64,000 bases of DNA from Bacteroidota bacterium (GCA_030147525.1 JASBVF010000032.1:124001-188000), one strand, 5' to 3'; counted from the stretch's first letter, positions 9,386 to 19,140 are shown. Numbers and translations: made by a program. Notes: generated from the sequence alone by a model not told the origin.

Positions 9386-11614
9386 ATGTCAAACATAAAA
9401 ATCATGAAAAAAACAATCAACCTGCTTTTAGCGATTTGCTGCTGCCTCAGCGTAGCCACGGCGCAGATTTATACCCAAAAATATCGCCCTCAGTTCCACT
9501 TCTCCCCGATAAGCGGATGGATTGGAGACCCCACCGGCGCTATCCGTTTTCAGGATACCTACCGTTTGTTTTGGTGGGGTCAGGCAACCTCGGACGACCT
9601 GGTTTTCTGGGACGACAAAGGCTGGGCAATGGCCGGCGACGATGGCTCTTTCATTTACTTTACCGGCTCCGTGGTGGTGGATGCGGATAATACCGGCGGC
9701 TTCGGAACGGCTACCGACACAGCATTGGTAGCCGTGTACACCATGCATAACAAGGCCACCGGCATTCAGTCGCAGGGAATTTCCACCAGCCTGAACTACG
9801 ACCAATTTCAATACTACCCCGGCAATCCCGTCATCCCTTCCACCAGTACCGATTTCCGGGACCCACAGGTAATCTGGCACCCGGAAACCAACCGCTGGGT
9901 AATGGTGATTACCCGCCCGATAGAACGGGCGATCGAAATTTACACTTCTGACAACCTCGTAGACTGGATCTACGTCAGCAAGTTTGAAAAAACGGGGGCG
10001 CAAAAGGAAGTCTGGGAAGTGCCCGACCTCTTCCAATTGCCGCTTGACGGCGACTCCTCCAACCTGAAATGGGTGATGACCTGCGGCATGGGCCCGAACC
10101 GGACGCAGTACTGGGTAGGTGATTTCGACGGCACGCATTTCACCATGGACAGCGTCAGCGAAGCCTATTTGCGGCATGGCGCAGGTATTGAAGGTGTGCT
10201 GTTCGAGGACTGGGAAAACGGCTACAACGACTGGACGGCCACGGGTAACGCCTTCGGCGCCAATCCCGCTCAGGGTGCCATTGGCGGGCAGCAGGACGTG
10301 ACAGGTTACCTCGGCAACTATCTGGTAAATACCTACCTAAATGGCGACGTCTCGACAGGTACGTTGACTTCACCAGCTTTTCAAATCAGCCATCCATTCA
10401 TTAACTTTCTCATTTCCGGCGGCTCCCAGTTTTTTAATACGGAAATCCGGCTGATGGTCAACGGTCAGGTCGTGCGCAGAACGCAGGGCTACAACTCCGA
10501 ACGCCTGCGCTGGGACGGCTGGGATGTGTCGGACCTGATGGGCCAACCGGCTACCATCGTTATCGTGGACAATGCAACTTCGGGCTGGGGTCACATCAAT
10601 GTGGACAATATTTATTTTTCCGATGTAAAATTCGCCACCCAAACCGAACACGCCTACTGGGCCGACTGGGGCACGGATTTTTACGCCGCAAAATCGTTCA
10701 AGGATTACGACCACGCCGAAAACAGGATGGTCTGGCTGGCCTGGATGAACAACTGGTCTTACGCCAACAGCATCAACACCGCCTGGGGCAACAGCACAGC
10801 CCACTCCCTGCCCCGTGAGTTGAAGCTGGTTTCCTCTCCCTCGCAGGGCTACAGGTTGATTCAAACCCCCATTCCGGCGCTGAAAAAACTGCGGCAGGAT
10901 TCCGTTTCCATCGGCATAACTCAAGTACAGAATTCACAGCCACTGACCCAGTTCAAGCCGCCCCGCAATACTTACGAGATGGAGGCTACGTTCATGGTTA
11001 ACCCCGGCAGCGGCCAGGATTTCGGGTTCAACCTTTGCGTTAAAGACGCCAGAAAACTGGTGCTGGGCTACGATGAAAAAACCTCGGAAGTTTACCTGAA
11101 CCGCACAAGCGCCAATGATATTTTCATCCCAAATTTCAACACCGAAATGCGCATGCCCGTCGTTCGTGACAGCCAGCTCACCTTCCATATTTTCGTTGAC
11201 CAGCTATCGGTGGAGGTCTTCGTCAACGGCGGCGAAGACGTCATGACGGCCCTCGTTTTTCCGGCGGAAGATGCGCTGGGCATTGAGTTGTTTTCAAAAA
11301 ATGCAACCACTACTATGACAGAGCTAAAAGCCTGGGAGTTGCAGTCCATCTGGGGCGTTAACCCGACACCGGCGGAAGAAATTTCCGGCTTCGACAACGA
11401 GATTGACATTTTCCCCAACCCGGTGCAAACGACCCTGCATTTCAAAGCTGTTTTTTCTGAAAAACAGGCATTCTCCGTCGTCGATTCTGCCGGCTTGGTG
11501 GTAAAATCCGGCACTATCCTGCCCGGGCAGCGCAGTATTTCGGTAGAAGATTTGGGCTCGGGGATGTATTTTCTGAAGATGGGAAACAGGGTTGTAAAGT
11601 TTGTGAAGAAGTGA
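9386..11614 (+). CDS. GH32 fructan hydrolase with module inserted in the propeller, T9SS-secreted
   Basis: The protein (742 residues) is a probable exo- or endo-acting levanase/inulinase. A signal peptide ends near VATAQ, with starts possible at 9386 or 9404 (MKKTINLLL). All three GH32 catalytic residues are in place: Asp48 in GWIGDPTG, Asp159 in FRDP and Glu211 in WEVPD. After about residue 270 the propeller is interrupted by a beta-sandwich insert (about 272-412; FEDWENGYNDWTATG to WGHINVDNIYF), probably carbohydrate-binding, before resuming at YWADWGTDFYAAKSF. The GH32 C-terminal sandwich (FVDQLSVEVFVNGGED) and a T9SS tail (IDIFPNPVQTTLHF) complete it. Unlike its upstream neighbour, it has an intact active site and is the main enzyme visible in this locus. 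Confidence 0.92.
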   Translation: MSNIKIMKKTINLLLAICCCLSVATAQIYTQKYRPQFHFSPISGWIGDPTGAIRFQDTYRLFWWGQATSDDLVFWDDKGWAMAGDDGSFIYFTGSVVVDADNTGGFGTATDTALVAVYTMHNKATGIQSQGISTSLNYDQFQYYPGNPVIPSTSTDFRDPQVIWHPETNRWVMVITRPIERAIEIYTSDNLVDWIYVSKFEKTGAQKEVWEVPDLFQLPLDGDSSNLKWVMTCGMGPNRTQYWVGDFDGTHFTMDSVSEAYLRHGAGIEGVLFEDWENGYNDWTATGNAFGANPAQGAIGGQQDVTGYLGNYLVNTYLNGDVSTGTLTSPAFQISHPFINFLISGGSQFFNTEIRLMVNGQVVRRTQGYNSERLRWDGWDVSDLMGQPATIVIVDNATSGWGHINVDNIYFSDVKFATQTEHAYWADWGTDFYAAKSFKDYDHAENRMVWLAWMNNWSYANSINTAWGNSTAHSLPRELKLVSSPSQGYRLIQTPIPALKKLRQDSVSIGITQVQNSQPLTQFKPPRNTYEMEATFMVNPGSGQDFGFNLCVKDARKLVLGYDEKTSEVYLNRTSANDIFIPNFNTEMRMPVVRDSQLTFHIFVDQLSVEVFVNGGEDVMTALVFPAEDALGIELFSKNATTTMTELKAWELQSIWGVNPTPAEEISGFDNEIDIFPNPVQTTLHFKAVFSEKQAFSVVDSAGLVVKSGTILPGQRSISVEDLGSGMYFLKMGNRVVKFVKK

Positions 11615-11700
11615 AGATTGAAATAACATGACCTGGATTTTGAAACAACATCGCACCCCGCCTTGCTGCTTTCAATGTTCTATCACAAAAAAGCAAAAAT

Positions 11701-13587
11701 ATGATTAAATATCTACCCGTCATTGCTGCTTTCTTCTGGCTGCAATCCGCACAATCGCAGCCCCAATTCACAGAGCGCTCCGTGGCAGCCGGACTGAGTT
11801 TCATTTACGAAGAAATGCTCCTCATGGGTGGCGGTGCTGCTGCTTTCGACTTCGATAACGACGGCGACGAGGACCTCTACGTTGTGGGAGGCGGCAGGCA
11901 CGATGTTATGTTTGAAAACGACGGCACGGGTAATTTCACCGACGTAAGTGAAAAATACGGCATTTCGGTTTTGACTAAAAACAGCTTCACTACCTCCGTT
12001 ACAACAGGCGACATCGACAACGACGGAAGACGGGAAATTTTCGTGGGAACAGTAGGTCCGGTGGGCTCCGCCTCCGGTTTCGACCGGAATTTACTCCTGC
12101 AATTCGACTCCGTTTCACAGCAGTATAAAAACATCGCCACGCAGGCCGGGCTCTACGATGCTTCCTTTTGCATGGGCGGTCATTTTTTTGATGTCAATCA
12201 CGACGGCCTGTTGGATTTGTACGTGATGAACTACGTGGAAAAACCAGGCCTGATCACTGTGGACGGCGAGCTGATTGCCTTTGACCACGAATGCGGACGA
12301 AACCGGCTGTACATCAACACCGGCAAGGATTTTTTTACGGAAAGCGCCAGCGTGTATTCCCTCATTAACGACGGCTGCACCCTTGCTGCAACTACCTCCG
12401 ACATCGACATGGACGGCGACGCTGACCTGCTCATCGCCAACGACTTCGGCAAATGGCTGCAACCCAATGAATTACACAAAAACAACTACCCGCAGGCCTC
12501 CTTCACCGATGTGAGCGCCACCTCCAAAATGAACGCCCAAATGTATGCAATGGGCATCGCAGCAGGAGACTATGACGAGGACGGAGACTTCGATTATTAT
12601 TTTACCAACATCGCCCAAAATCAATTCTTTGAAAACAACGGAAACGGCACTTTCACCAACAAAGCGCCGCAGCTGGGCCTCGAAGACACCTACGCCACCG
12701 ACCCTGCAAAATACACCACCGGATGGGGTACCTTTTTCGAAGACCTCAACAACGACAGCTATCTTGACCTGTTCGTAGCCAATGGCTACGTCAATTCTGC
12801 CATTGACCGGGACGGCCTCCGCCAAACAGACCGTCTGTTCCTCGGAAACGCCGCCCACACCTTCGACGACCGCACGGTGGAGTGCGGTCTGTTTTTCGAA
12901 GGGCTTTCAAGGGGCGCCATCACTGCTGATTTCAACCAGGATGGCAAGCCGGACATCCTGACCGTCACCAACGATATCCTGTTTCCCGGACCGGTTAATT
13001 TCCTTCAGTTTTATGAAAATATTTCAACGGACAGCAACAACTGGATTACCTTCAGGCTGGAAGGCCGGAAAAGCAACCGGGACGCTTACGGTGCCAAAGT
13101 GCTGCTCTTTTCCGGTGGACGCAAATGGCTGCGGGAGGTGAGCGGCGGCTCCAGTCATGCTTCGCAAAACAGCTCGGAGGTGCATTTCGGCCTCGGCAGT
13201 TTGACAAAAGCAGATTCCGTGCAGGTATTCTGGCCGGGAGCGAAAATGGAGACTTTTTACCAACCGGCTGTCCGGGAGTTTCATCAAATCCGGCAATCCG
13301 AGATCAGGGAAGATGTCATCGCCGGCCCGGTCGTTTCTGAAAATGGTTTTGAAATAATTTTCAACCCTGTAACGGAAGAAATCACCATCCACTACGCCGG
13401 TCAACAATTACGGCAGGTGGAACTACTGGCCAGCGATGTGATGGGCCGTGCGTTTTTGCAGCGTAATTTTTTAATAACGAACGGACAGGAGAAGGTCTTT
13501 CCTGTCGGGAACACCGGCCACTTTTTCTTCGTATCGCTCAAAACCCGGGAAGGTGTAATTTCCAGAAAGTTTGTTCGATTCAAATAG
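11701..13587 (+). CDS. Secreted FG-GAP/VCBS-repeat protein with ASPIC/UnbV domain
   Basis: The protein has 628 residues. A signal peptide ends near LQSAQSQ. The body (about 40-440) is a series of FG-GAP/VCBS beta-propeller repeats with Ca-binding DxDxDGxxD loops (FDFDNDGDEDLYV, DIDMDGDADLLIA, DYDEDGDFDYYF). About 465-535 is an ASPIC/UnbV domain (AYGAKVLLF, GGSSHASQNSSEVHFGLG). The C-terminal 75 residues resemble a divergent T9SS sorting domain (IIFNPVTEEITIHY). Such CRTAC1-type proteins are common secreted adhesion or binding proteins in Bacteroidota; no enzymatic activity can be claimed. It lies 86 bases after the GH32 gene on the same strand, so a role in the fructan locus is possible but unproven. 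It ends 15 bases from the stop of the convergent dehydrogenase gene. Confidence 0.88.
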   Translation: MIKYLPVIAAFFWLQSAQSQPQFTERSVAAGLSFIYEEMLLMGGGAAAFDFDNDGDEDLYVVGGGRHDVMFENDGTGNFTDVSEKYGISVLTKNSFTTSVTTGDIDNDGRREIFVGTVGPVGSASGFDRNLLLQFDSVSQQYKNIATQAGLYDASFCMGGHFFDVNHDGLLDLYVMNYVEKPGLITVDGELIAFDHECGRNRLYINTGKDFFTESASVYSLINDGCTLAATTSDIDMDGDADLLIANDFGKWLQPNELHKNNYPQASFTDVSATSKMNAQMYAMGIAAGDYDEDGDFDYYFTNIAQNQFFENNGNGTFTNKAPQLGLEDTYATDPAKYTTGWGTFFEDLNNDSYLDLFVANGYVNSAIDRDGLRQTDRLFLGNAAHTFDDRTVECGLFFEGLSRGAITADFNQDGKPDILTVTNDILFPGPVNFLQFYENISTDSNNWITFRLEGRKSNRDAYGAKVLLFSGGRKWLREVSGGSSHASQNSSEVHFGLGSLTKADSVQVFWPGAKMETFYQPAVREFHQIRQSEIREDVIAGPVVSENGFEIIFNPVTEEITIHYAGQQLRQVELLASDVMGRAFLQRNFLITNGQEKVFPVGNTGHFFFVSLKTREGVISRKFVRFK

Positions 13588-13602
13588 AAACGCCGGACGC
13601 CC

Positions 13603-15018
13603 CTACCTCCCGTTCACCGGAATCAGCCGGAAAATATACCCGGGATTTTCCACGGCAACGTAAATGTACCCATCCGGGCCCATCGCCACATTCCGCACTC
13701 GGCCGATATTTTCCAGCGTAATCTCCTCTTCCACGATTTTATCGCCTTCCACCCGGCAGCGGCTCAAATGACGGAACCGCAGCGAACCGGTGAGCAGACT
13801 TCCCTCCCACCCCGGATAGCGGTTGCCTTCCACAAAATCCATCCCGCAAGGGGCAATGCTGGGCACCCAGTACCATTCCGGCTGCTCCATGCCTTCCGCC
13901 TCGGTTTTATCGGTGAAAGTCGTGCCGTTGTAATTGATGCCATAGGAAATGACCGGCCAGCCGTAGTTTGCCCCTTTCCGGATCAGGTTGATCTCGTCGC
14001 CGCCTCTCGGGCCGTGCTCATGCGTCCAGATTTTGCCATCGGCAGGATTCAGCGACACGCCCTGCGGATTGCGGTGGCCATAAGAAAAGATCGAAGGCAT
14101 AGCGCCGTCCTGATTTACAAAAGGATTATCGGACGGGACGCTGCCGTCGTCGTAGATGCGGTGTATTTTACCACAATGATTATCAAGACTTTGCGGGTTT
14201 TCATCCCTATTGCCCCGGTCGCCTACGGAAATGTAAAGAAAGCCTTCCTGGTCGAATTCCAGCCGGGAGCCATAGTGATGCCGGGTTGTGCTGTAAGGTT
14301 GCGCCTCAAAAATGACTTCCTGCCCCTCCAGCCTGTTCCCGGTAAGCCGAGCACGGCTGACGGCAGTAGTGGAAAGTGTTTTACCACCTTCCTCTTTAAA
14401 AATGGAATAGGAAAGATAAACCAGCTGGTTATTATCAAAATCGGGATGCAGCCTGACATCCATCAAACCGCCCTGCCCCTGAGGCAAAACTGCCGGTGTG
14501 CCGGCAATCTCTGTGCCTGACTGGTCTTTTTTCACCCGAAAAAGTTTTCCGTCCCTGTCTGCCACCAACAGGTCGCCATCAGGTAAAAATGCTAAACCCC
14601 ACGGCACATTGCTTCCCGAAAACACGGTGTCCAGCTTCAAATCGAACGCAGATGTTTTAAAAATACCGGACGGGTTTTCCTTTTTTTCAAAAGCATAGCG
14701 GTCCACATTTTCGATGCCTCTGAGGATGTAATCGACCAGGTCGCTGATTTCTTCATCGCTGAAAGCTGCCTCGAAGCCGGGCATCCCGCCATCGGTGTAG
14801 CCGTATTTGATGCCTTTGAAAAGGTCTTCCGGTTCTTTTCCGTACTTCCAGCGACGGTCAACGAAGGCCTCCATTTGCACGCCATGACAGCCGCTGCAAT
14901 AGTTTTTGTAATTCTCTGCCGGTGATGCAGGGGGCAAGCCGGGGGTGTTGATTGAAAACAAAAAACAGGAAAAGCTGATGATGCCTGCCATCAACAGGAA
15001 GGTTCTTTTGTAAAGCAT
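13603..15018 (-). CDS. Cytochrome c-fused PQQ-dependent sugar dehydrogenase
   Basis: The protein has 471 residues. A signal peptide or membrane anchor (MLYKRTFLLMAGIISFSCFL) leads to a cytochrome c domain (about 35-98) with haem site CSGCH (Cys41, Cys44, His45) and a probable axial Met79 in GGMPGFE. The rest (about 115-465) is a glucose/sorbosone dehydrogenase six-bladed propeller (VPWGLAFLPDGDLLVADRDG, YGHRNPQGVSLNPADGKIWTHEHGPRGGDE, then NIGRVRNVAMGPDGYIYVAV), the soluble-glucose-dehydrogenase/YliI type that uses PQQ. It would oxidise aldoses in the periplasm and pass electrons through the fused haem to the respiratory chain. The exact sugar is unknown. It converges with the FG-GAP gene. 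Confidence 0.9.
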   Translation of the reverse strand: MLYKRTFLLMAGIISFSCFLFSINTPGLPPASPAENYKNYCSGCHGVQMEAFVDRRWKYGKEPEDLFKGIKYGYTDGGMPGFEAAFSDEEISDLVDYILRGIENVDRYAFEKKENPSGIFKTSAFDLKLDTVFSGSNVPWGLAFLPDGDLLVADRDGKLFRVKKDQSGTEIAGTPAVLPQGQGGLMDVRLHPDFDNNQLVYLSYSIFKEEGGKTLSTTAVSRARLTGNRLEGQEVIFEAQPYSTTRHHYGSRLEFDQEGFLYISVGDRGNRDENPQSLDNHCGKIHRIYDDGSVPSDNPFVNQDGAMPSIFSYGHRNPQGVSLNPADGKIWTHEHGPRGGDEINLIRKGANYGWPVISYGINYNGTTFTDKTEAEGMEQPEWYWVPSIAPCGMDFVEGNRYPGWEGSLLTGSLRFRHLSRCRVEGDKIVEEEITLENIGRVRNVAMGPDGYIYVAVENPGYIFRLIPVNGR

Positions 15019-15342
15019 GTTCAGTTACATTTTCAGTTTAAAAAAAAGTAAAACAGGAAAGTACTGCGAAAGTTATGAGATAACGCAGAGAGTCGCACCA
15101 TTTATTTATTGTCAATTTACGACCCGGTCCTGCGGTGTCATTCCCCAGACGGCGCCTGCGTCCTTTTCGGCTAAGCCAAAACCACGCTCCCGACAGGCCC
15201 CACAGAGCGAATTTTGGAAACCATCGCAGGTAAAATTTTGAATCTCGCTCCCCCATATCCCGGTAAGATGTGGAAAAATCAGTTTTTTTTTGCCCTCCCC
15301 GCACCAACTTGATTTCTCATCATTTGCGCTATCTTTGCCCGC
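15019..15342. other. Intergenic region upstream of guaA and the sugar dehydrogenase
   Basis: This 324-base gap separates divergent genes. Apart from the guaA promoter elements at its right end, I see one loose inverted repeat (GAGCGA near 15195 with TCGCTC near 15245). No coding frame looks convincing and no known riboswitch was recognised. Confidence 0.5.
15309..15338 (+). promoter_or_regulatory. Bacteroidota-type promoter for guaA
   Basis: TATCTTTGC at 15330-15338 matches the TAnnTTTGC -7 element of Bacteroidota, with TTG at 15309-15311 as the -33 element and an 18-base spacer (19-21 is typical). The element ends only four bases before the guaA ATG, so the transcript would be leaderless or nearly so. 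Confidence 0.55.
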
Positions 15343-16884
15343 ATGACTGAAAAAATTCTCATACTCGACTTTGGTTCTCAATACACACAACTGATCGCCC
15401 GCAGAGTGCGGGAGTTGGATACTTATTGTGAAATAGTTCCCTACAACAAAGTACCGGAACTCGACGACACCATCAAAGGCATCATTCTTTCCGGGAGTCC
15501 GTTCTCCGTCCGGGAAGAAAACGCCCTGAAACTCGACCTTGACCAGGTCGTCGGCAAACGCCCCGTTTTGGGTATTTGCTACGGCGCCCAGCTCATTGCC
15601 GATTACTACGGCGGCAGTGTGCAACGCTCCGAAAAGCGGGAATACGGCAAGGCCAGCCTCAGCAAAATCCACCAAAACGGCGCCTTCCTTGAAGACGTGG
15701 CCCCCGGCTCCCAGGTCTGGATGTCGCACGGCGACACCATCGTCAAAATTCCGCCGCAATTCGAACTGCTGGCCAGCACCGACAGCGTGGAAGTAGCTGC
15801 CTACCGGGCCAAAGACGGCGCTTTCGATGCGCCCGTTTACTGCATTCAATTTCACCCGGAAGTGACGCACAGCCTCGACGGGATGAAAATCCTCAAAAAT
15901 TTCGTCGTCAATATCGCCGGCTGCCATGCAGAGTGGACGCCAGCCCATTTCGTCGAAGACAAAATCAGAGAATTGCGTGAAACCATCGGCGACGAAAACG
16001 TGCTCATGGGGCTTTCAGGCGGCGTGGATTCAACGGTCGCAGCGGAACTGCTGCACCGGGCCATCGGCGACCGGCTGATTTGCTTTTTTGTGGACAATGG
16101 TTTGCTCCGCAAAAATGAATTCCAGGACGTACTCACTTCTTACAAGCAAATGGGGCTGAACGTCGTGGGCATCGATGCGAAAAATCAATTCTATCAAGAG
16201 CTCCTCGGCGCCACCGACCCGGAGAAAAAACGCAAGATCATCGGCCGGGTTTTCATCGAAGTATTCGAGGAAGAAGCCCGCAAACTGGCCAATATTTCAT
16301 GGCTGGGCCAGGGCACCATTTACCCGGATGTGATCGAGTCCGTATCCGTACATGGTCCCTCGGTTACCATCAAGTCCCACCACAACGTAGGCGGCTTGCC
16401 CGACATTTTAAAGCTGAAAATCATCGAGCCCCTCCGCATGCTTTTTAAGGACGAAGTGCGCAGAGTCGGCAAAGAGCTCGACATACCTATGGAAATCCTC
16501 GGCCGTCACCCCTTCCCAGGTCCGGGGCTTGGCGTTCGGATTCTCGGCGACATCACCCCTGAAAAAGTACAACTCCTGCAGGAGGCCGACGCTATTTTTA
16601 TTAACAACCTGAAAAAATTCAACCTTTACGACGAGGTTTGGCAGGCGGGCACTATTTTACTGCCCATCCAATCCGTCGGCGTCATGGGCGATGAGCGTAC
16701 CTACGAACGTACCGTGGTGCTGCGGGCGGTGAACTCCAGCGATGGCATGACTGCAGAGTGGAGCCGGTTGCCGCACGATTTCCTTGCCGTTGTTTCCAAC
16801 GAAATCGTCAACAATGTGAAAGGGATTAACCGAGTCGTTTACGACATCAGTACCAAGCCACCTTCCACCATCGAGTGGGAATAA
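15343..16884 (+). CDS. guaA: GMP synthase (glutamine-hydrolysing)
   Basis: GuaA (513 residues) converts XMP, ATP and glutamine to GMP in purine synthesis in the cytoplasm. The class I glutamine amidotransferase domain (1-195) has Cys79 in GICYGAQ and the His171/Glu173 pair in QFHPEVTH. The ATP-pyrophosphatase domain starts at the P-loop LSGGVDS (about 224-230). The C-terminal dimerisation domain ends in the conserved [18 protein letters not shown]. Length and both active sites are normal for single-chain GuaA. The start is supported by the [20 protein letters not shown] beginning. The lipoprotein gene that follows starts 71 bases downstream. Confidence 0.98.
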   Translation: MTEKILILDFGSQYTQLIARRVRELDTYCEIVPYNKVPELDDTIKGIILSGSPFSVREENALKLDLDQVVGKRPVLGICYGAQLIADYYGGSVQRSEKREYGKASLSKIHQNGAFLEDVAPGSQVWMSHGDTIVKIPPQFELLASTDSVEVAAYRAKDGAFDAPVYCIQFHPEVTHSLDGMKILKNFVVNIAGCHAEWTPAHFVEDKIRELRETIGDENVLMGLSGGVDSTVAAELLHRAIGDRLICFFVDNGLLRKNEFQDVLTSYKQMGLNVVGIDAKNQFYQELLGATDPEKKRKIIGRVFIEVFEEEARKLANISWLGQGTIYPDVIESVSVHGPSVTIKSHHNVGGLPDILKLKIIEPLRMLFKDEVRRVGKELDIPMEILGRHPFPGPGLGVRILGDITPEKVQLLQEADAIFINNLKKFNLYDEVWQAGTILLPIQSVGVMGDERTYERTVVLRAVNSSDGMTAEWSRLPHDFLAVVSNEIVNNVKGINRVVYDISTKPPSTIEWE

Positions 16885-16955
16885 AAAATGTGGCCTGCGA
16901 TTGAATAGATAATGCTGAACCACATTTCAGCGATAGGATTTAAAAACAAACAAAC

Positions 16956-18410
16956 ATGGATCATATCAAAAACCAAAACCCAGGCAGAAATGCAGGTTCT
17001 TTTATGACCTGCCTCATCCTGATGCTCACTGTCACTACCTTCCTTTCCTCCTGCGAATGGTTCAAACCGGCAAGGGACACCTCAAAGGATAAAGTTTACA
17101 AAGATGATGACATCGGCGACATGCAGGGGACCAAAGTGTTTGATCCTGAAACCGGCGAATGGCGCACTGTCCGGGAAGTCGGCGGAAAAGTCGATACCGT
17201 TGCCTGGACCGATATGTCCGAAGAGCGTTTCCCTCCCATCACCACCGACAGCAAGCCGCCCGCCAATAACACCGGCGGAACCACCGGCCCGACACCGGGC
17301 GCACCCGGCACTTACGACATCTCCATGTTGTTACCGTTTCTCAGCCAGCGTTCCTCCGGCAACATTGACGATAATTCCCTCTGGGGTATTCATTTTTATG
17401 CCGGCGCAAAACTCGCCTACAAAGACCTGGAAAAAGACGGTGCAAAACTGAACGTCGCTGTCGCTGACACAGACGCATCTTCCGGCAAAATGAATGAAAT
17501 TCTCCGCAGTTCCGACCTTGCAAAAGCGGATATGATCATCGGTCCGTACCGGCGTGAGCAGGTCAGCCAGGTCGCCGGTTTTGCGAAGCAGAAAAAAGTG
17601 CCGGTCGTCGTGCCGTACACTGCTCAGATGGGCATGACAGAAAACAACCCGTTTTACATCCAGGTTAATCCTTCGCTGAAAAGCCATTGCGAAGCCATCC
17701 TCAAACACGCCCGCAAATCCAATCCGAAGGAGAACATCGTGTTGGTAGCCCGTGACGAAAGTGATGAAAAAGCCAGGCTGAAGTACTTCCAGGATGCCAG
17801 CGCCACGCTGGAAGGAAAACGGGAAGGCTCCAAACTGAAGGAGTTTATTGTCTCCGGAAATTTGAATAACATCAATGTTACACCTTACATTCTGCAGGGA
17901 AAAAGGACGGTTTTCATCATCCCCTCGTGGTCAAGCGAGCCGTTTGTGTATTCATTCCTCCGCCAATTGATGATCAAACAATCGGAAGGTGAAGAGATCG
18001 TGGTTTATGGCATGCCAATGTGGATGGATTATGAACAGGTCGATTTTGAATATTACGAAAGACTGAACGTGCACGTAAGCAGTGCATTTTACGTGAATAA
18101 AAACGACGAGCGCATCCGCCAGTTCAACCGCAAATTTTTCGACACCTACGCAGCTGTGCCTAAAGAAGAGGCCTACCTCGGCTACGACATCATGCTTTAT
18201 TTCGGTAAAATGATCAATAAATGGGGCAATGATTTCGCCACCCGGCTCGACCAGGAAAACTTCGACGTGCTTCATGGCCGCTTCAATTTTCAGCGCATTG
18301 TTCTCGATCCGGAAAAACACCGGGAAGATTTGAACTACTACGATCAGCTGGAAAATACTTTCGTTCACATCCTGAAATTCAAGGATTATCATTTTCAACC
18401 GGCGGAATAA
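16956..18410 (+). CDS. Periplasmic-binding-protein-fold lipoprotein (LivJ/LppC-like)
   Basis: The protein has 484 residues. The N-terminus carries a lipobox (TFLSSC, Cys33; a later start at residue 17, MTCLILML, would also fit). A low-complexity linker rich in Pro, Gly and Thr (about 85-112) precedes a type 1 periplasmic-binding fold (about 113-480): YDISMLLPFLSQRS, LWGIHFYAGAKLAYKDLEKDG, ADMIIGPYRREQVSQVAGFA and KKVPVVVPYTAQ. This fold occurs in branched-chain amino-acid receptors and in LpoA/LppC-type proteins. No ABC transporter genes lie nearby, so a structural or sensory envelope role is at least as likely as transport. The gene sits between guaA and trmH on the same strand. Confidence 0.8.
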   Translation: MDHIKNQNPGRNAGSFMTCLILMLTVTTFLSSCEWFKPARDTSKDKVYKDDDIGDMQGTKVFDPETGEWRTVREVGGKVDTVAWTDMSEERFPPITTDSKPPANNTGGTTGPTPGAPGTYDISMLLPFLSQRSSGNIDDNSLWGIHFYAGAKLAYKDLEKDGAKLNVAVADTDASSGKMNEILRSSDLAKADMIIGPYRREQVSQVAGFAKQKKVPVVVPYTAQMGMTENNPFYIQVNPSLKSHCEAILKHARKSNPKENIVLVARDESDEKARLKYFQDASATLEGKREGSKLKEFIVSGNLNNINVTPYILQGKRTVFIIPSWSSEPFVYSFLRQLMIKQSEGEEIVVYGMPMWMDYEQVDFEYYERLNVHVSSAFYVNKNDERIRQFNRKFFDTYAAVPKEEAYLGYDIMLYFGKMINKWGNDFATRLDQENFDVLHGRFNFQRIVLDPEKHREDLNYYDQLENTFVHILKFKDYHFQPAE

Positions 18411-18480
18411 TTGGGTGTTTGGGTGTTTGGGTAGGGCCTCACAAAAACACCCAAACACAAAAATACCCAAACACACAAGT
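18411..18480. repeat. Word-repeat block with inverted copies (GTGTTTGGGT type)
   Basis: Two tandem copies of a TTGGGTGT/TTGGGTG word are followed by their inverse. The 14-base arm at 18415-18428 is perfectly complementary to 18445-18458, and a second inverse copy follows at about 18464-18475. The block fills the gap between the lipoprotein stop and trmH. No T-run follows, so it is not an obvious terminator. It resembles other word-repeat blocks in this window in design but not in sequence. Confidence 0.75.
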
Positions 18481-18493
18481 CCCCCCTCTCCTC

Positions 18494-19132
18494 ATGAAAA
18501 AACGCAGAGCCGAAAAATTCAGGGAAGTCGCTGACCGGCGCCAGCCGGACCTGACCGTCATTCTCGAAAACGTCACCGACATGCACAATATCGGGGCCGT
18601 GCTGAGAACCTGTGATTCCGTCGGCATCGTTGAAATTTTTGTGCTCAATACAGAACCTCACCTCCAAACCGAAACCCTCGTCATCGGAAAACGAACTTCC
18701 ATGGGCGCCAGAAAATGGGTGGACGTGAATTATTTTACCGACATCGACGCCTGTTTCAAAAAAGTCAGGGAAAAATACCAGCGGATACTGGGTACGCATC
18801 TTGACGAAACCTCCTCCGAAGTGTATCAGTTAGACCTGACCGAGCCCGTCGCCCTCCTTTTCGGCAACGAACACAGCGGACTCTCCGATGCCGCCCGGCA
18901 ACGCATCGACGGTAATTTCATCATCCCGCAGGCCGGCATGGCTGAAAGCCTGAATATTTCAGTGGCCTGCGCCGTCACGCTGTACGAAACCTATCGCCAA
19001 CGGAAAGCCAAAGGATTTTACGACCCGCCCTTCCGTCAAACCGAAGCAGAGCGGGAACAACGACAGGCTGCCTATCTTGAAAAACACCTTGAAAAAATTC
19101 ATGGAAAATTGATCGTTCACCGTCAGGGTTAA
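18494..19132 (+). CDS. trmH: TrmH-family tRNA (guanosine-2'-O)-methyltransferase
   Basis: The protein has 212 residues and the SpoU/TrmH knot fold, probably methylating G18 of tRNA using S-adenosylmethionine. The three family motifs are present: NIGAVLRTCDSVGI (motif 1), ALLFGNEHSGLSDAA (motif 2) and IPQAGMAESLNISVACAVTLYE-type motif 3. The frame is open further upstream to an ATG at 18419, but those 25 residues are translated intergenic repeat; the ATG at 18494 (MKKRRAEKFREV) is the sensible start. It converges with smc, with only eight bases between the two stops. Confidence 0.9.
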   Translation: MKKRRAEKFREVADRRQPDLTVILENVTDMHNIGAVLRTCDSVGIVEIFVLNTEPHLQTETLVIGKRTSMGARKWVDVNYFTDIDACFKKVREKYQRILGTHLDETSSEVYQLDLTEPVALLFGNEHSGLSDAARQRIDGNFIIPQAGMAESLNISVACAVTLYETYRQRKAKGFYDPPFRQTEAEREQRQAAYLEKHLEKIHGKLIVHRQG

Positions 19133-19140
19133 CGGAACGA

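Noticed and set aside
15112-15948. 278-codon minus-strand frame across the guaA start
   Set aside because: Antisense to the conserved amidotransferase domain of guaA.
16886-16927. AAATGTGG/CCACATTT inverted repeat after guaA as a terminator
   Set aside because: Only eight AT-rich pairs with a 26-base loop and no T-run.
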